Assembly (NCBI RefSeq): GCF_963082655.1
Contig: NC_081552.1
Span: forward strand, 197,764,781 to 197,828,780
Source: Stomoxys calcitrans
Taxonomy: Eukaryota > Arthropoda > Insecta > Diptera > Muscidae
Direction: 5' to 3'
Length of the DNA stretch: 64,000 bases
Both the position numbers and the translations under genes were made by a program. Below are positions 22,112 through 32,500 of this stretch, one piece after another (the stretch's first letter is position 1; each line of letters begins with the position of its first letter). The notes beneath the pieces were generated by a model. It had not been told where the DNA came from. It did not search any database and saw only the letters and a program-made list of their open reading frames with translations.

Positions 22112-23340
22112 CTAATAGTAACCTTTCAAGTCTGAGGAGGATGTCCGACTATCTGGCACCAGTGCCGACTGGAGTGAGGGCATTCGGGATTCGACTTTCT
22201 GAGAGGGACGAATGGAGGGCGAATGCTGTACTTGAAGAGGATGAGACCTCGATCTACTCAGATGGCTCCAAGATGGAGTCAGGGACTGGATTGGGGGTCT
22301 ACTCTGATGCACTCAATATCAGTATGTTTCTGAGACTGCCGGATGAGTGTTCGGTCTTTCAGGCAGACGTCTGAATCATTGCAGTGGCCGCAAGAGAAAT
22401 TCTGGTAAGGGGCTTACCGCCCTCGAAACTCAGAATTTATGTGGACAGTATGGCGGCGCTCAAGTCCTAAGGGTCGAGGATGGTGAGGTCGAGATACGTG
22501 GCGGACTGTTTTGAATTCCTGGATAGGCTCCGGGCCCACGATGTGACGTTGACATGGGCTCCTGGGCATGAGGGGTTTCCAGGGAATGAGAGGGCGGATG
22601 AGTGCGCCAGGAGGGGTTCGCCTGCGCCTGGCGGACCAGGGTCTTGACTACGTGCCATCTTGATCTCTCAAGGCTTAAGGGTCGAGCATGTTGAGGTGGA
22701 GATGCGTGGCGAAGCCCTGTTCATATCTGGATATCCCTGGATAGGCTCCGGGCTCACAATGTGACGCTGACATGGGCTCCTGCGCATGAGTGGTTTCCAG
22801 GAAATAAAAGAGCGGATGAGTGCGCCAGGAAAGGTTCGTCTGAGCCTCGCGGAACAGTCATTGGTCTTGCCTACGTGCCATTTGTCCAACTACTGAACAC
22901 AGTAGAGGGGATGGCCAGGGCGGCGTCGGTGGTGAAGTGGGAATCGATGAATGGTTGCCGAACTGCTAAGGCGCTATGATCGGTCATCGACCGGAGGAGG
23001 ACGAGGGAGTTGCTGGCGAACGTTAAGATGACGATGAGTACCTTGACAGATGTCATAACCGGACACTGTGCCGTAGGCCGCTTGGCGGCGCATATGGGGA
23101 TACCGCACAAAGACTTCTGTAGGAGGTGCCTCCATTAAAGGAGACTATTGAGCACTTACGGTGTACTTGTCCGGGTCTGCAGAGACGTGGGCTGTCCTTT
23201 CTGGAGAACCGTTTCTTCTGTGATCTGGGTGAACTTGCGAACGTACCTCTGGTATGTCCGACAGGGGGTGCCATAAGCTCCGAAGTAGGTACATTCATGC
23301 TTGCGTGGGGACGGGCGTTTCAGAGACCCTGAAGGTGCAA
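22112..23340 (+). pseudogene. LINE-E fragment: RNase H and C-terminal tail, with internal duplication
   Basis: C-terminal part of an I/LOA/R1-group LINE distinct from LINE-B and LINE-C. The RNase H region is well readable: IYSDGSKMESGTGLGVYSD near 22252, ECSVFQADV near 22345, LRIYVDSMAALKS near 22430 and WAPGHEGFPGNERADECAR near 22555. The segment from the SMAALKS block to the DECAR block is then repeated in more decayed form at about 22675-22850, with a second ADECARKGS. A tail with ETIEHLRCTCPGLQRR near 23138 resembles the CCHC-type end of such elements. Several stops and frameshifts make it inactive. The polymerase is absent. Confidence 0.72.
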
Positions 23341-23539
23341 AGCGCAAACTACGGTAGGTTATGCTTATGCCGAAGCACTGGCTGGACTCCCACGGTTTGC
23401 AGATTGTCATGCAAAAGTCGGAGTTGCTACTCCTAACGATAACCAATTTCCCATTGAGTGTGGATATGCTCATAGACCATATACTGATGGGAACCTAGAG
23501 ATCCGAATGGATACGAATTTGATCTCGCAAATTGCAAAT
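23341..23539. other. Unassigned 200-base spacer
   Basis: Lies between LINE-E and the SINE. No motif recognised; it may be the untranslated tail of LINE-E. Confidence 0.35.
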
Positions 23540-23833
23540 TTTGCCCACGAACATTCCACTAAGGAACAGGGGCAAACTTCTCACATATCAATGAGTGCAG
23601 TCCGATTCAAGTTTAAGCTCAATGATGAGGGGCCTACCTTTTATATCCGAGTCCGAACGACAACTCTTTGGAGAGAAGTTTTACACGTCATAGTACCTCA
23701 CAAATGTTGCCAGCATTAGGAGGGGAAAACCACCGCTGAAAAAATATTTTTTTCTGATGGTCTCGCCAGGATTCGAACCCAGGCGTTCAGCGTCACAGGC
23801 GGACATGCTAACCTCTGCGCTACGGTGGCCTCC
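23540..23833 (-). repeat. tRNA-derived SINE, near full length
   Basis: On the minus strand it opens GGAGGCCACCGTAGCGCAGAG, with the A-box-like TAGCGCAGAGG and, about 40 bases on, the B-box-like GGTTCGAATCC. It continues into a body shared with copies at 34040-34278 and 52390-52643 (for example CAGCGGTGGTTTTCCCC and AATGCTGGCAACATTTG). Length is about 290 bases. The head is a pol III internal promoter by family knowledge. It is not called a tRNA gene because the same unrelated body follows the head in every copy. Confidence 0.82.
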
Positions 23834-23879
23834 TACTTGATCTATACAGAGCAAATCCTCCACGCAACAACAAAGGTCG

Positions 23880-24055
23880 CGAGGATTCCAGTGATACCAG
23901 AATACTCAGTCGACTGTTGACAAACAGAGGTGAGCCTCTCTCGAGCTATCAACGACTTTCAATGCAGAAATCCAATGACATATTCCTCTATGGGAGCGAA
24001 ACGTGGTGCCAGACACTGCAGACAGCGCAAAGTATGATAGAACAAAAAAGTAGTA
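23880..24055 (+). pseudogene. R1-group LINE fragment (thumb region)
   Basis: Readable blocks ILSRLLTNRGEPLSSYQRL and FLYGSETWCQTLQTAQ resemble the segment after the palm domain in R1-type reverse transcriptases. The frame is short and broken. It is a small remnant and the clade call is tentative. Confidence 0.45.
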
Positions 24056-24289
24056 AAAACTATGCCGTGTGAGAACGGCTGAAGATATCTCTTCGAGATT
24101 TTAAACAGTTAAAGCTGAGGTACTAGCGAGATTATGTGCAAAATTTAAGGTCCTAGGATTCCTGGGCGCCTTTTGGCAGGTCCCTGCAGTTGGTCACCTC
24201 GGTATTTCGAAAATTTGTTGGGGTTGCCAAATATTTGCGTGTGGTCCAATTTCCAATATTTTTTTGCTGGATACAAAAAGTCGGCTTGA

Positions 24290-24925
24290 GGTCTACAATA
24301 TCTCCTTTTGTTGATGGTGCGCCCTCTAGAGGCTTCAAAAGTCAAGACCCGAGATCGGTTTTTATGGCTGCTTTATCAGGTTATGAACTGATTTAGGCCA
24401 TTCTAGGCGCAGTTGTTGATGATCAAAACAAACCACTTCGTGCGAAATTTCGGCAAAATCGGATAAAAATGACGCCGTCTATAGGCTCAGGAAGTCAATA
24501 TCGGAGATCGGTTTATATCGGAGCTATACCAGATTATGAACCTATTTAAACCATACTTTGCACAGTTGTTGAAAGTCAAACAACCAAATCAGATAAGAAT
24601 TGCGCTCTCTAGAGGCACAAGAACTCAAGATCTAAGATCGGTTTACATGGTAGCTTTATCAGAAATGATCCGATATAGCCTATTTATAATCTCAACCGAT
24701 TTACTCTAATGGGAAGTATTCGTGCAAAATTTCAAGCGCCTAGCCTTATTACTTCCAAATTTGGCGTGCTTTCGACAGACGGACGAACAGGGCTAAATCA
24801 ACTAAGAATGTCAAGACATTCAAGAATATATATATGTTGTTGGGTCTCAGATCAATATTTCGATGTGTTGCAAACGGAATGATGAAATTAGTATACCTTC
24901 CATCCTATGGTGGAGGTTATTAACA
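24290..24925 (-). repeat. T1 element, reversed, 3' truncated
   Basis: Reverse-complement modules with GCCCTCTAGAGGCTTC, ACCCGAGATCGGTTTTTATGG and GTGCTTTCGACAGACGGACG, ending with the leader block CTTCCATCCTATGGTGGAGG at about 24896-24916. Confidence 0.65.
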
Positions 24926-25690
24926 TTAAAGTGTTGCCCTGTGTGTTCCGGATAGATTTTGGCAAATTTTCATGAAATTTTCACAGATTATAGAGTTTGG
25001 CCCACCGATGGGTAAAGGGAACCCCATTTTTTTGATGTCTGAAGCGGAAGCGGACCCTCCCCTAGCCAACATGTCCAAAAATGTTAGATCTCGGAGATGG
25101 GTACATCGATTTAAGTTATGTACCCATCTCTGGGTTACCTTATGGTAACCCAAAAACTCAAAATGGGCATAAAACTTTAAGGCCAAATAACCGTGGGGGA
25201 CGCCATACCCGAAACCCGATTGGGACAATATGGGTATCAAATGAAAGGTTTTTAAGAGTAGAGTGCGAATTTGATTTAAAAATTTGATCTCCCACCCAAA
25301 AATGGCATGTTTACCGCAATATGGGGATATATACGAGACTTATGTGAAATTTTGAGGTCACATCCCAGAGGTGATGTCACCCCCAAACGGATATGTAGGC
25401 CGATAATGACAATATGGGATTCAAGAGAAAGGTACTTAAGACTAGGGTACAAAATTGATTTAAAAGTTTGGGATCTATTTCCAGGCAGGTCGCCCCACCT
25501 AAAAATTATGCACCAAATGGACATGTACACCGAAGGGGACAAGATGGGACTCAAAAGTTATTTGAGAGTAGAATACGAAATTCGGTCAATTCCCGGGGGG
25601 TCACTCCACCCGCAAATTATGCCCCAAATTGACATGTACGTTCAAACAGAACAATGTGGTCTACTCATAAAACGTATATGAGAGTTAAAC
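24926..25690 (+). repeat. F fragment
   Basis: Starts GTGTTCCGGATAGATTTTGG with F modules CAAATGAAAGGTTTTTAAGAG and GACTAGGGTACAAAATTG. It is cut by the 3' end of LINE-B. Confidence 0.55.
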
Positions 25691-25769
25691 ATGAATATAA
25701 ATTATTTTCAAATCTGGAACATGTCGGTTAGGTTAGGTTGAAAAGAGGGTGCATATATTATTCCGCCCC

Positions 25770-26980
25770 ATGCCAATATGGACATACACCTAAGCCCGTA
25801 ATCGTCATGTTGTGCGCTTTTAATAAAAAAAACTCGTAAAACCTTGTAACCGATATGCCGGTATCTGTAAGACGCGAAAGCCGGGCAATGACAAAAGAAA
25901 TGCTCCAACGTCTAATCATCTTCCCCGCATCCCCTACACATGCTATCACTTGCCGCACCGATTTTACACAAGTAAGCACGTAGTCCTATGTGTCCCGTCA
26001 TGATACCGAAGGCTAAACTGACCTCCTTTTTACTTCCTTTCAGTAATATCCTCGTCTTCTCACGATTTTGATCCCCCCATAAGATTTTCGCCGTCCTACC
26101 GGCCGTTTCGCTGTTCCACAATGTTGCATGCGCATTCGTCGCCCACGCCCTTAACTCGGACTGAGTCGACCCGAAAGGCTTTGGGTTAACCAAGTTTATT
26201 GACGGCAGTCCTCTGGCCTACACCGCCAAATCGTCTGCCCTTTCATTTCCCTTTACTCCGTTATGGCCCGCACCCAAACGGTGCGGATTTTGCCATCCTC
26301 AGAGAAGGCGTTAATCTCCTTTTTACTCTGCTAGACTGTTCGTGACATTACCGTCCTGGTTATTATTGCCCTTATGGCAATTTTACTGTCGCTAAAGAGG
26401 TTCACACTCAACGTCCTCGCGTTAGCACCATACCACTTCAAGCATTCCGTGATCGTTCGAAACTCCGCCGGCAGGACGTTATTATGGTCAGGCAGTCTAA
26501 AACAGATCTCAATCCCTGGGTTCTCAATGTAAACTCCCAGGCCCACTCTGTCCTCTAGCTTTGATCCATTCGTGTAACATGATCTTCCAGATGTCAATAC
26601 TAGGGTTCCGTCAATCGAAGACTGTGCCGCTGGCATCAGTGCCTCGCACTCGACTTCAAGGTTAATCTCAGGTATCCGATCGGAAACCTCTTCCATTCTT
26701 TCCAGGTATCCTTTCGACCTCTCTATCATACCGCGATGGTATGAGCTGCTCCCATCCTCAATCTATTCTCCTATCCTCTTAAGTCTCATAGCCGCAGTGG
26801 CTGCCTTGGGTTCTCAATATAGACCCTTAGGCCCACTCTGTCCTCTAGCTTTGATCCATCCGTGTAACATGATCTTCTAGATGTCAATACTAGGGTTCCG
26901 CCAATCCAAGATTGGGCTGCTGGCAATAGTGCCTCGCACTCGACCTTAAAGTTCATCTCAGGTTTCCGATCGGACACCTC
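25770..26980 (-). pseudogene. LINE-B RNase H domain and C-terminal tail
   Basis: RNase H blocks on the minus strand: SCYTNGSKLEDRVGLGVY (first acidic motif, here Asn for Asp), NVLPAEFRTITECLKW (second), VNLFSDSKIAIRAI (third). A diverged duplicate of the first block (SCYTDGSKLEDRVGLRVY) lies upstream at 26786-26977. The tail at 25912-26193 reads ATLWNSETAGRTAKILWG, KGSKKEV, MTGHIGLRAYLC and CRGCGEDD, followed out of frame by FCHCPAFASYRYR. Confidence 0.75.
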
Positions 26981-27075
26981 TTCCCTTCCTTCCAGGTTTT
27001 CTTTCGTCGCTTCGATTATACCGCGATGGTATGAGCTGTTCCCGACCTCAATCTATACTCCCATTGCCTTAAGTC

Positions 27076-28365
27076 TTATAGCCGCACTGGCGGCCTCGCA
27101 CTTAATCCGTATGTAATGGGTCGAATATCTGGAATAATCTGCAGTGCCCTATGCCAAGGCAACATGTTCTGTGAACCAGTTGTATTATCCTTAAGTTGCA
27201 CTTTTTCTCTTTTGCAGTCCACCAAACCACTGAGCCAGTGGACTATCCTCAGATTGAAGCCCCGTTTAGTGCCTACGGTCCGTGTGCATAGTGCCCAATA
27301 TCTGTAAGGCTTATCGGTACGCTCCTGAATGTGACACTTCCGATTCAGTTTTCTGTCCAAGATGGTAGGATACTTAATCCATTCTCCCATCGCCTTAAGT
27401 TTTTTAGCCGCAGTGGCTGCCTCACATTCAATTTGTATGGATCGGACATGTAGAATAGCATCCAGTGCCCTAGTGGGCGTGGTTCTCATCGCTCCGCCTA
27501 TGCCAAGACAACATGTTCTTTGAACCTGTTGTATGGTCCTTATGTTGCACTTTTTCTCCATAGTTGCACTTTTTCTCACAATCCACCAAACTACTGAGGC
27601 GTAAGTAAGTATTGGTCAAATCACACTTCTGTAGAGCCTGTAGGTTGGATATCTAGAGTAGTCTCCAGTGCCCTAGTGGCCGTGGTTCTCAACCCTCCGC
27701 CTATGCCAAGGCAAAATGTTCTCTGAACTAGTTGTATTATCCTTAAGTTGCACTTTTTCTCCTTTGCAGTCCACCAAACCACTGAGCCAGTGGACTATCC
27801 TCAGATTGAGGTCTCATTTCAAGCTTTCAAGCTGAGGCCCAACATCTGTGAGTCTTCTCAGTACGCTCCTAAATGTGACACTTCCAATTACGTTTCCTGG
27901 CTACGTTCCCGGCTGGTTCCACACCTAAGTATTTGACCTTGACAGATAGCGAAATCGTTCTCTTGAGGAAACGTGGTGCATTAAATTGGCCCACCTTTGT
28001 CTTCCTCGTGAACAGACATATTTCAGTCTTCCCTGGGTTAACTTTGTGCCCTCTGGGTCTAGCCCAGTCATATGCCATATGCAAGACCCTGTCGGCCCTT
28101 CTGCATAGTTGGTTCGGATCCTTACCCCTTAGAAGTATTATAACATCTTCTACGTAGCAGATGGGCTCAAATCCCTCCTAAGTCAGCATCCGTAATAGGT
28201 CATTTATGGTGGTCACCCATACGAGTGGCGATAAAATGCACCCCTATGGCGTGCCTTTTGCCACTTTCTCCCTTATATTAATGTCATGGGACCCGCAATT
28301 TATCCACGTGATCCTTAGCATATGGTTTATCCAGTCTCTAAGGACCGGGTCCACCCGGTACTGGT
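27076..28365 (-). pseudogene. LINE-B repeated core and thumb segments
   Basis: A second, more decayed copy of the polymerase core (REKVAKGTP, CYVEDVIILL, WARPRGHKVNPGKTEICLF, VKYLGV) lies between about 28370 and 27870. Thumb blocks follow: NLRIVHWLSGLVDCK, YASVVWW, KCNIRTIQQVQRTCCLGIGGAMRTTPTRALD and CEAATAAKKLKAMGEW. A short thumb segment recurs around 27230-27350 (HIQERTDKPYRYWALC, FNLRIVHWLSGL). Confidence 0.7.
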
Positions 28366-29230
28366 CTAAGGATTGGATTCAGTCTTCTCTGGGTTAACTT
28401 TGAGACCTCTGGGTCTAGCCCAGTCATATGCCATACGCAAGACCCTTTCGGCTCTTCTGCATAGCTGGTTCAGATCCTTACTCCTTAGAAGTATTATAAC
28501 ATCTTCTGCGTAGCAGACGGGTTCGAATCCTTCCTCAGCCAACATCCGTAATAGGTCATTTATGGTGGTCAGCCAAAGGAGTGGCGATAAAATGCACCCC
28601 TGTGGCGTGCCTTGTGCCACTTTCTCCCTTATATTAATGTCATGGGACCAGCAATTTATCCACCTGTTCCTTAGCATATGGTTTATTCAGTCTCTAAGGA
28701 CCGAGTCCACCCGGTACGGGTCTAAGGATTGTATCCGTGTGTCGGTCAGCACATTGTTAAACGCCCCCTCGAAGTCAATGCCAACGTACGCCTGGGTATC
28801 GAAAGATTCTTCTATTTTGTGCACAACCTCGTGCAGGGCAGTCTCCACCGACCTTCCCTTGACATAGGCATGCTGTTTGTATTTGAGCAGTTCGCTGGTT
28901 ATCCTACTCTTTATCATGGTGTCTTATAGGCTTATAGGTCTGTTGCCCATTGGTGTCGCATAACTTGCCTTGCCGTGCTTGGGTCTAAATATCATCCTTG
29001 CCTCCTGCCAAGCTTTCGGAGTATATGCAAGTCCTAGGCTCGCTGTGAAAATTTTGGCCAGACGAGGCGCCAGATAGTCTGCCTCTTTCTGTAGTGACGC
29101 CGGAAATATTCCATCGTGTCCGGTTGGCTTAAATGGTTTGAAGCTCCTCAAGGACTCGTTCACCATAAATTCCGTTATTATAAACCTTCGATCAACATCA
29201 TTCTGATCAAGATTCTGTTGTCTGCGTGAG
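28366..29230 (-). pseudogene. LINE-B reverse transcriptase, first segment
   Basis: Minus-strand blocks in order: SFKPFKPTGHDGIFP, TPKAWQEARMIFRPKHGK, NRPISL, then KYKQHAYVKGRSVETALH, VGIDFEGAFNN (motif A; the aspartate of motif A is present), KVAQGTPQGCILSPLLW (motif B), and CYAEDVIILL where the catalytic YADD reads YAED. LKVNPEKTE follows, then the frame breaks and the core restarts. It cannot be functional. Confidence 0.78.
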
Positions 29231-29329
29231 TCCCGTCGTATCCGGTGGAAAATGGGTTTTCATCAAAAGCCTCAAGGGCCATACTTGATTTAGGTGATGG
29301 TGACAATAGTGACACCATTGTGCAAATTT

Positions 29330-29725
29330 TCAGGGTAGCCCCATAGGGTTTCAAAAACTGAAATCAGTAGATCGGTTTATATGGGAGCTAAATTAGGTTT
29401 GGGATCAGCCAAATAAGACAAAAACTGCTTCCTCTTTGAGATCAAAAATACAATTCAAAGATCGGTTTATATGGCAACATTATCAAAATATGTACTGATT
29501 AGGCCCATTTACAATCACAACTTCCCTGTACAAAAAAGAAGTATTTTATGCAAAATTTCCATCAGCTAGCTTTACTCCTTCCAACGTTAGCGTGCTTCCG
29601 ATAGAAACATGAACGGGCGGACAGATGGACGGACATCGGTGAATAGACTTCAAATGGCAAGACAATCAGTGACGATGCTAGTATACCCCCATCTTATGGT
29701 GGAGGGCATTATCTTTCATTTACCA
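29330..29725 (-). repeat. T1 fragment, reversed
   Basis: Reverse T1 modules (GATCGGTTTATATGGGAGC, GTTAGCGTGCTTCCGATAG, GGACAGATGGACGGACATC) and leader block ACCCCCATCTTATGGTGGAGG. Confidence 0.6.
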
Positions 29726-30360
29726 CAAGTGCTAGCGATGCATTCTAATGTTCTTGGGTGTTTTGAATGTTTTTCTGCCACCATACTCTGTGGGCGCATA
29801 GCGAGGCATTGAGTGTGCCTGTTCGTCTGCAAGGTATCCTCCTTTCTATTGTACCATCATGTTTGCATTAATTTTTATAGACTTAATTTTCCATTTCCTT
29901 TGTGTGTGTGTGTGTGTCGTAATTATATTATCGTTATTTTATTAGTAAAATTTAATAAACAATCTCTGGTAGAGTAGAAAAATAAACAAAATATTACTTT
30001 GTGCAACAAATGGAACTTCTCCTACCTCCCATTTAATGGGCAAGAGGAAAGCACCCTAGTCACATATTGTCAAATAAGTTTGCGAATAGTAATTTACTTA
30101 GATCTACATATGAAATATGGAATGTTGGTATAAAAATGTAATTAAAAGGCAAATAACTTGCAGAAAAATGCAATGTGGTCTGTTTTATTTAGCAATCTGC
30201 CAGATTCGCTAAGTTATGGACTAATATAATGGTCTCTCATGTTTTTTATTTGTCATGTTTTGTACTTTAACATTGACCAATACTAAAAGTCATTCGAAGA
30301 ATGTGGCTATGACAACAACGACAACACTCATCTGGAAAAAATCAAATATCAGATAAACAA
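29726..30360. other. Unassigned stretch with a TG microsatellite
   Basis: Contains a run of TG dinucleotides at about 29901-29917 and otherwise AT-rich sequence. No gene or repeat module recognised. Confidence 0.45.
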
Positions 30361-31520
30361 ACAAGTTAAAAGGCATTAAGTTCGGCCGGGCCGAACTTTG
30401 GATACCCACCACCTCGGATATATTGGGTTGCCCAAAAAGTAATTGCGGATTTTTCATATAGACGGTGTTGACAAATTTTTTCACAGCTTGTGACTCGGTA
30501 ATTGCATTCTTTCTTCTGTCAGTTATCAGCTGTTACTTTTAGCTTGCTTTAGAAAAAAAGTGTAAAAAAAGTATATTTGATTAAAGTTCATTCTAAGTTT
30601 TATTAAAAATGCATTTACTTTCGTTAAAAAAAATCCGCAATTACTTTTTGGGCAACCCAATATATGTAAACTCCCTTTCGTCACAATCTGGTGAAAATTG
30701 GATAACTTAAGCACCCAAATTCGGCACGGACATTGAGTGGTCTAATATATATGTCACTATTAAATTTTGTAGAGCAAAATATTGGTCTTTTTGGCAGCTA
30801 TATCCAAATATAAACCAATCTGAACCATATTAAGGTCAGATATCAGGAGGCTCAGAAAAACTCACTGTTAAAAATTTCGGCGAAATCGGGTAATGAATAA
30901 AGCTTTTGTGGGCTTTAGTCCCCTTATCGGCAGTTCGGTCTATATGGCAGCTATATCTAAATATAGTCCGATTGGAACCATACTCTGGCCGGATGTTGAG
31001 AGGCCTGGAACCACTCACTGTTTTAAATTTCAGCGAAATCGGTTCAAAAATAAAGCTTTTACGGGCTTCAGACCCTTTATCGGGAGATCGATATATATGA
31101 CAGCTATATCTAAATATCGTTCGATCTAAACCATATTTAGGTCAGATATCGGGAGGCTTAAAATTACCTACTGTTTCAAATGTCAGCAAAATCGGTTAAT
31201 AAATAAAGCTTTTATGGGCTTCAGACCCTTTATCGGCAGATTGGTCCATATGGCAGCTATATCTAAATATGGACCGATGTGAACCCATGCATTCGTCAGA
31301 TGTCATGAGGCTTAAAATAACCCACTGTGTTTAATTTCAGCGAAATCAGGTAATAAATAAAGATTTAATGGGCTTCAGACCCTTTATCGGCAGATCGGTC
31401 TATATTTCAGCTATATCCGAAATGAATCGTCTTAGAATTTTGCGACGATCCGAAATATATATTTATAGGGTCGGAAATTGATGTTTCGATGTGTTGCAAA
31501 CAGAATGCCTCCATCATCCT
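30361..31520 (-). repeat. T2 element, near full length, reversed, with nested MITE
   Basis: Reading from its minus-strand end, the copy begins ACAAGTTAAAAGGC and the palindrome TTCGGCCGGGCCGAA, then GGATACCCACCACCTCGG. T2 modules follow (GGTCTATATGGCAGCTATATC, GACCCTTTATCGGGAGATCG), and the T1-type leader closes it (GATGTTTCGATGTGTTGC, CCATCATCCTACGGTGATGG). T1 and T2 therefore share both ends and differ in their internal units. A MITE lies at 30423-30660. Confidence 0.65.
30423..30660 (+). mobile_element. Mariner-type MITE, copy 2 (complete ends)
   Basis: 238 bases from TTGGGTTGCCCAAAAAG to CTTTTTGGGCAACCCAA, TA on each side (30421-30422, 30661-30662). Inverted repeats extend about 32 bases, including AATTGCGGATTTTT and its complement. 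Same orientation as copy 1. Confidence 0.88.
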
Positions 31521-32500
31521 ACGGTGATGGAATTTAGGGGAGCTATATGAGGTTATAGATTGATTTAGACCGTACTTGTAAAGGGTGATTTTTTTGAGGT
31601 TAGGATTTTCATGCATTAGTATTTGACAGATCACGTGGGATTTCAGACATGGTGTCAAAGAGAAAGATGCTCAGTATGCTTTGACATTTCATCATGAATA
31701 GACCTACTAACGAGCAACGCTTGCAAATCATTGAATTTTATTACCAAAATTAGTGTTCGGTTCGAAATGTGTTCAAATTTTGACAAATTTTGTTCAGCGA
31801 TGAGGCTCATTTCTGGTTGAATGGCTACGTAAATAAGCAAAATTGCCGCATTTGGAGTGAAGAGCAACCAGAAGCCGTTCAAGAACTGCCTATGCATCCC
31901 GAAAAATGCACTGTTTGGTGTGGTTTGTACGCTGGTGGAATCATTGGACCGTATTTTTTCAAAGATGCTGTTGGACGCAACGTTACGGTGAATGAACACA
32001 TTTCGAACCGAACACTGATTTTGGTAATAAAATTCAATGATTTGCAAGCGTTGCTCGTTAGTAAGTCTATTCATGATGAAATGTCAAAGCATACTGAGCA
32101 TCTTTCTCTTTGACACCATGTCTGAAATCCCACGTGATCTGTCAAATACTAATGCATGAAAATCCTAACCTCAAAAAAATCACCCTTTATATCTGGTTAT
32201 TGACCGATTTGAACCGTACCTAGCACAGTTATTGAACGTCATGATAGAAGACTACGTGCAAAACTCTTTCTAAATCAATTAGACAAAAATTGTGGTTTCC
32301 AGAGGCTAAAGATGTCAAATGGGATATCGGTTTATGTGGGAGCTATATCAGGTTATAGACCGATTTAGACCATACTTAGCACAGTTGTCGAAAGTCATAA
32401 CAGAACACCATTTGCAAAATTTTAGCCAAATCAGACAAAAACTGCGGCTTCTAGTAGCTCAAGAAATCAAATCGGGAGGTCGGTTTATATGGCAGCTATC
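31521..32500 (-). repeat. T1 fragment, reversed, split by a mariner derivative
   Basis: Reverse T1 modules (GAGCTATATGAGGTTATAG, GACCGTACTT before the insertion; TATCTGGTTATTGACCG and GGAGGTCGGTTTATATGGCAGC after it). Removing 31581-32187 plus one TA rejoins the module. Confidence 0.65.
31581..32187 (+). mobile_element. Fold-back mariner-type derivative with 195-bp arms
   Basis: 607 bases flanked by TA (31579-31580 and 32188-32189). The left arm (31581-31775) and the right arm (31993-32187) are inverted repeats of 195 bases with two mismatches that I can see. The arms start AAGGGTGATTTTTTTGAGG and each contains the first part of a transposase gene (MNR-TNEQRLQIIEFYYQN on the arm sense strand). 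The centre (31776-31992) keeps a transposase fragment with the first catalytic block FSDEAHFWLNGYVNKQ and WCGLYAGGIIGPYFF. The normal right end of the transposon is thus replaced by an inverted copy of its left end. Confidence 0.85.

Larger units (their letters stand above)
25720..29325 (-). mobile_element. LINE-B copy, 5' truncated and heavily rearranged
   Basis: A 3.6-kb minus-strand LINE without endonuclease. Its 3' end (plus-strand 25726-25740) is GGTTAGGTTAGGTTG, so the RNA-sense tail is AACCTAACC-like. The coding part shows polymerase, then RNase H, then a cysteine/histidine tail. Three segments appear more than once: the polymerase core (28372-28740 and again about 28000-28372), a thumb segment (27750-27900 and 27230-27350) and the entry to RNase H (26780-26990 and 26520-26720). 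The order is therefore scrambled relative to the copy at 38841-44729. Confidence 0.78.

Noticed and set aside
23760..23833. tRNA gene on the minus strand
   Set aside because: The tRNA-like head has A- and B-box motifs but is followed by the same body in several copies, so it is a SINE head. I could not fold a complete cloverleaf by eye.
25726..25740. True telomeric TTAGG array
   Set aside because: Only about three units, located exactly at the 3' end of LINE-B, and echoed at other LINE ends. It is a LINE tail.
31655..32074. 139-codon minus-strand frame starting MNRLTNEQR
   Set aside because: It starts as a genuine transposase N-terminus in the right arm but then reads antisense through the central fragment, so it is an accident of the fold-back structure.
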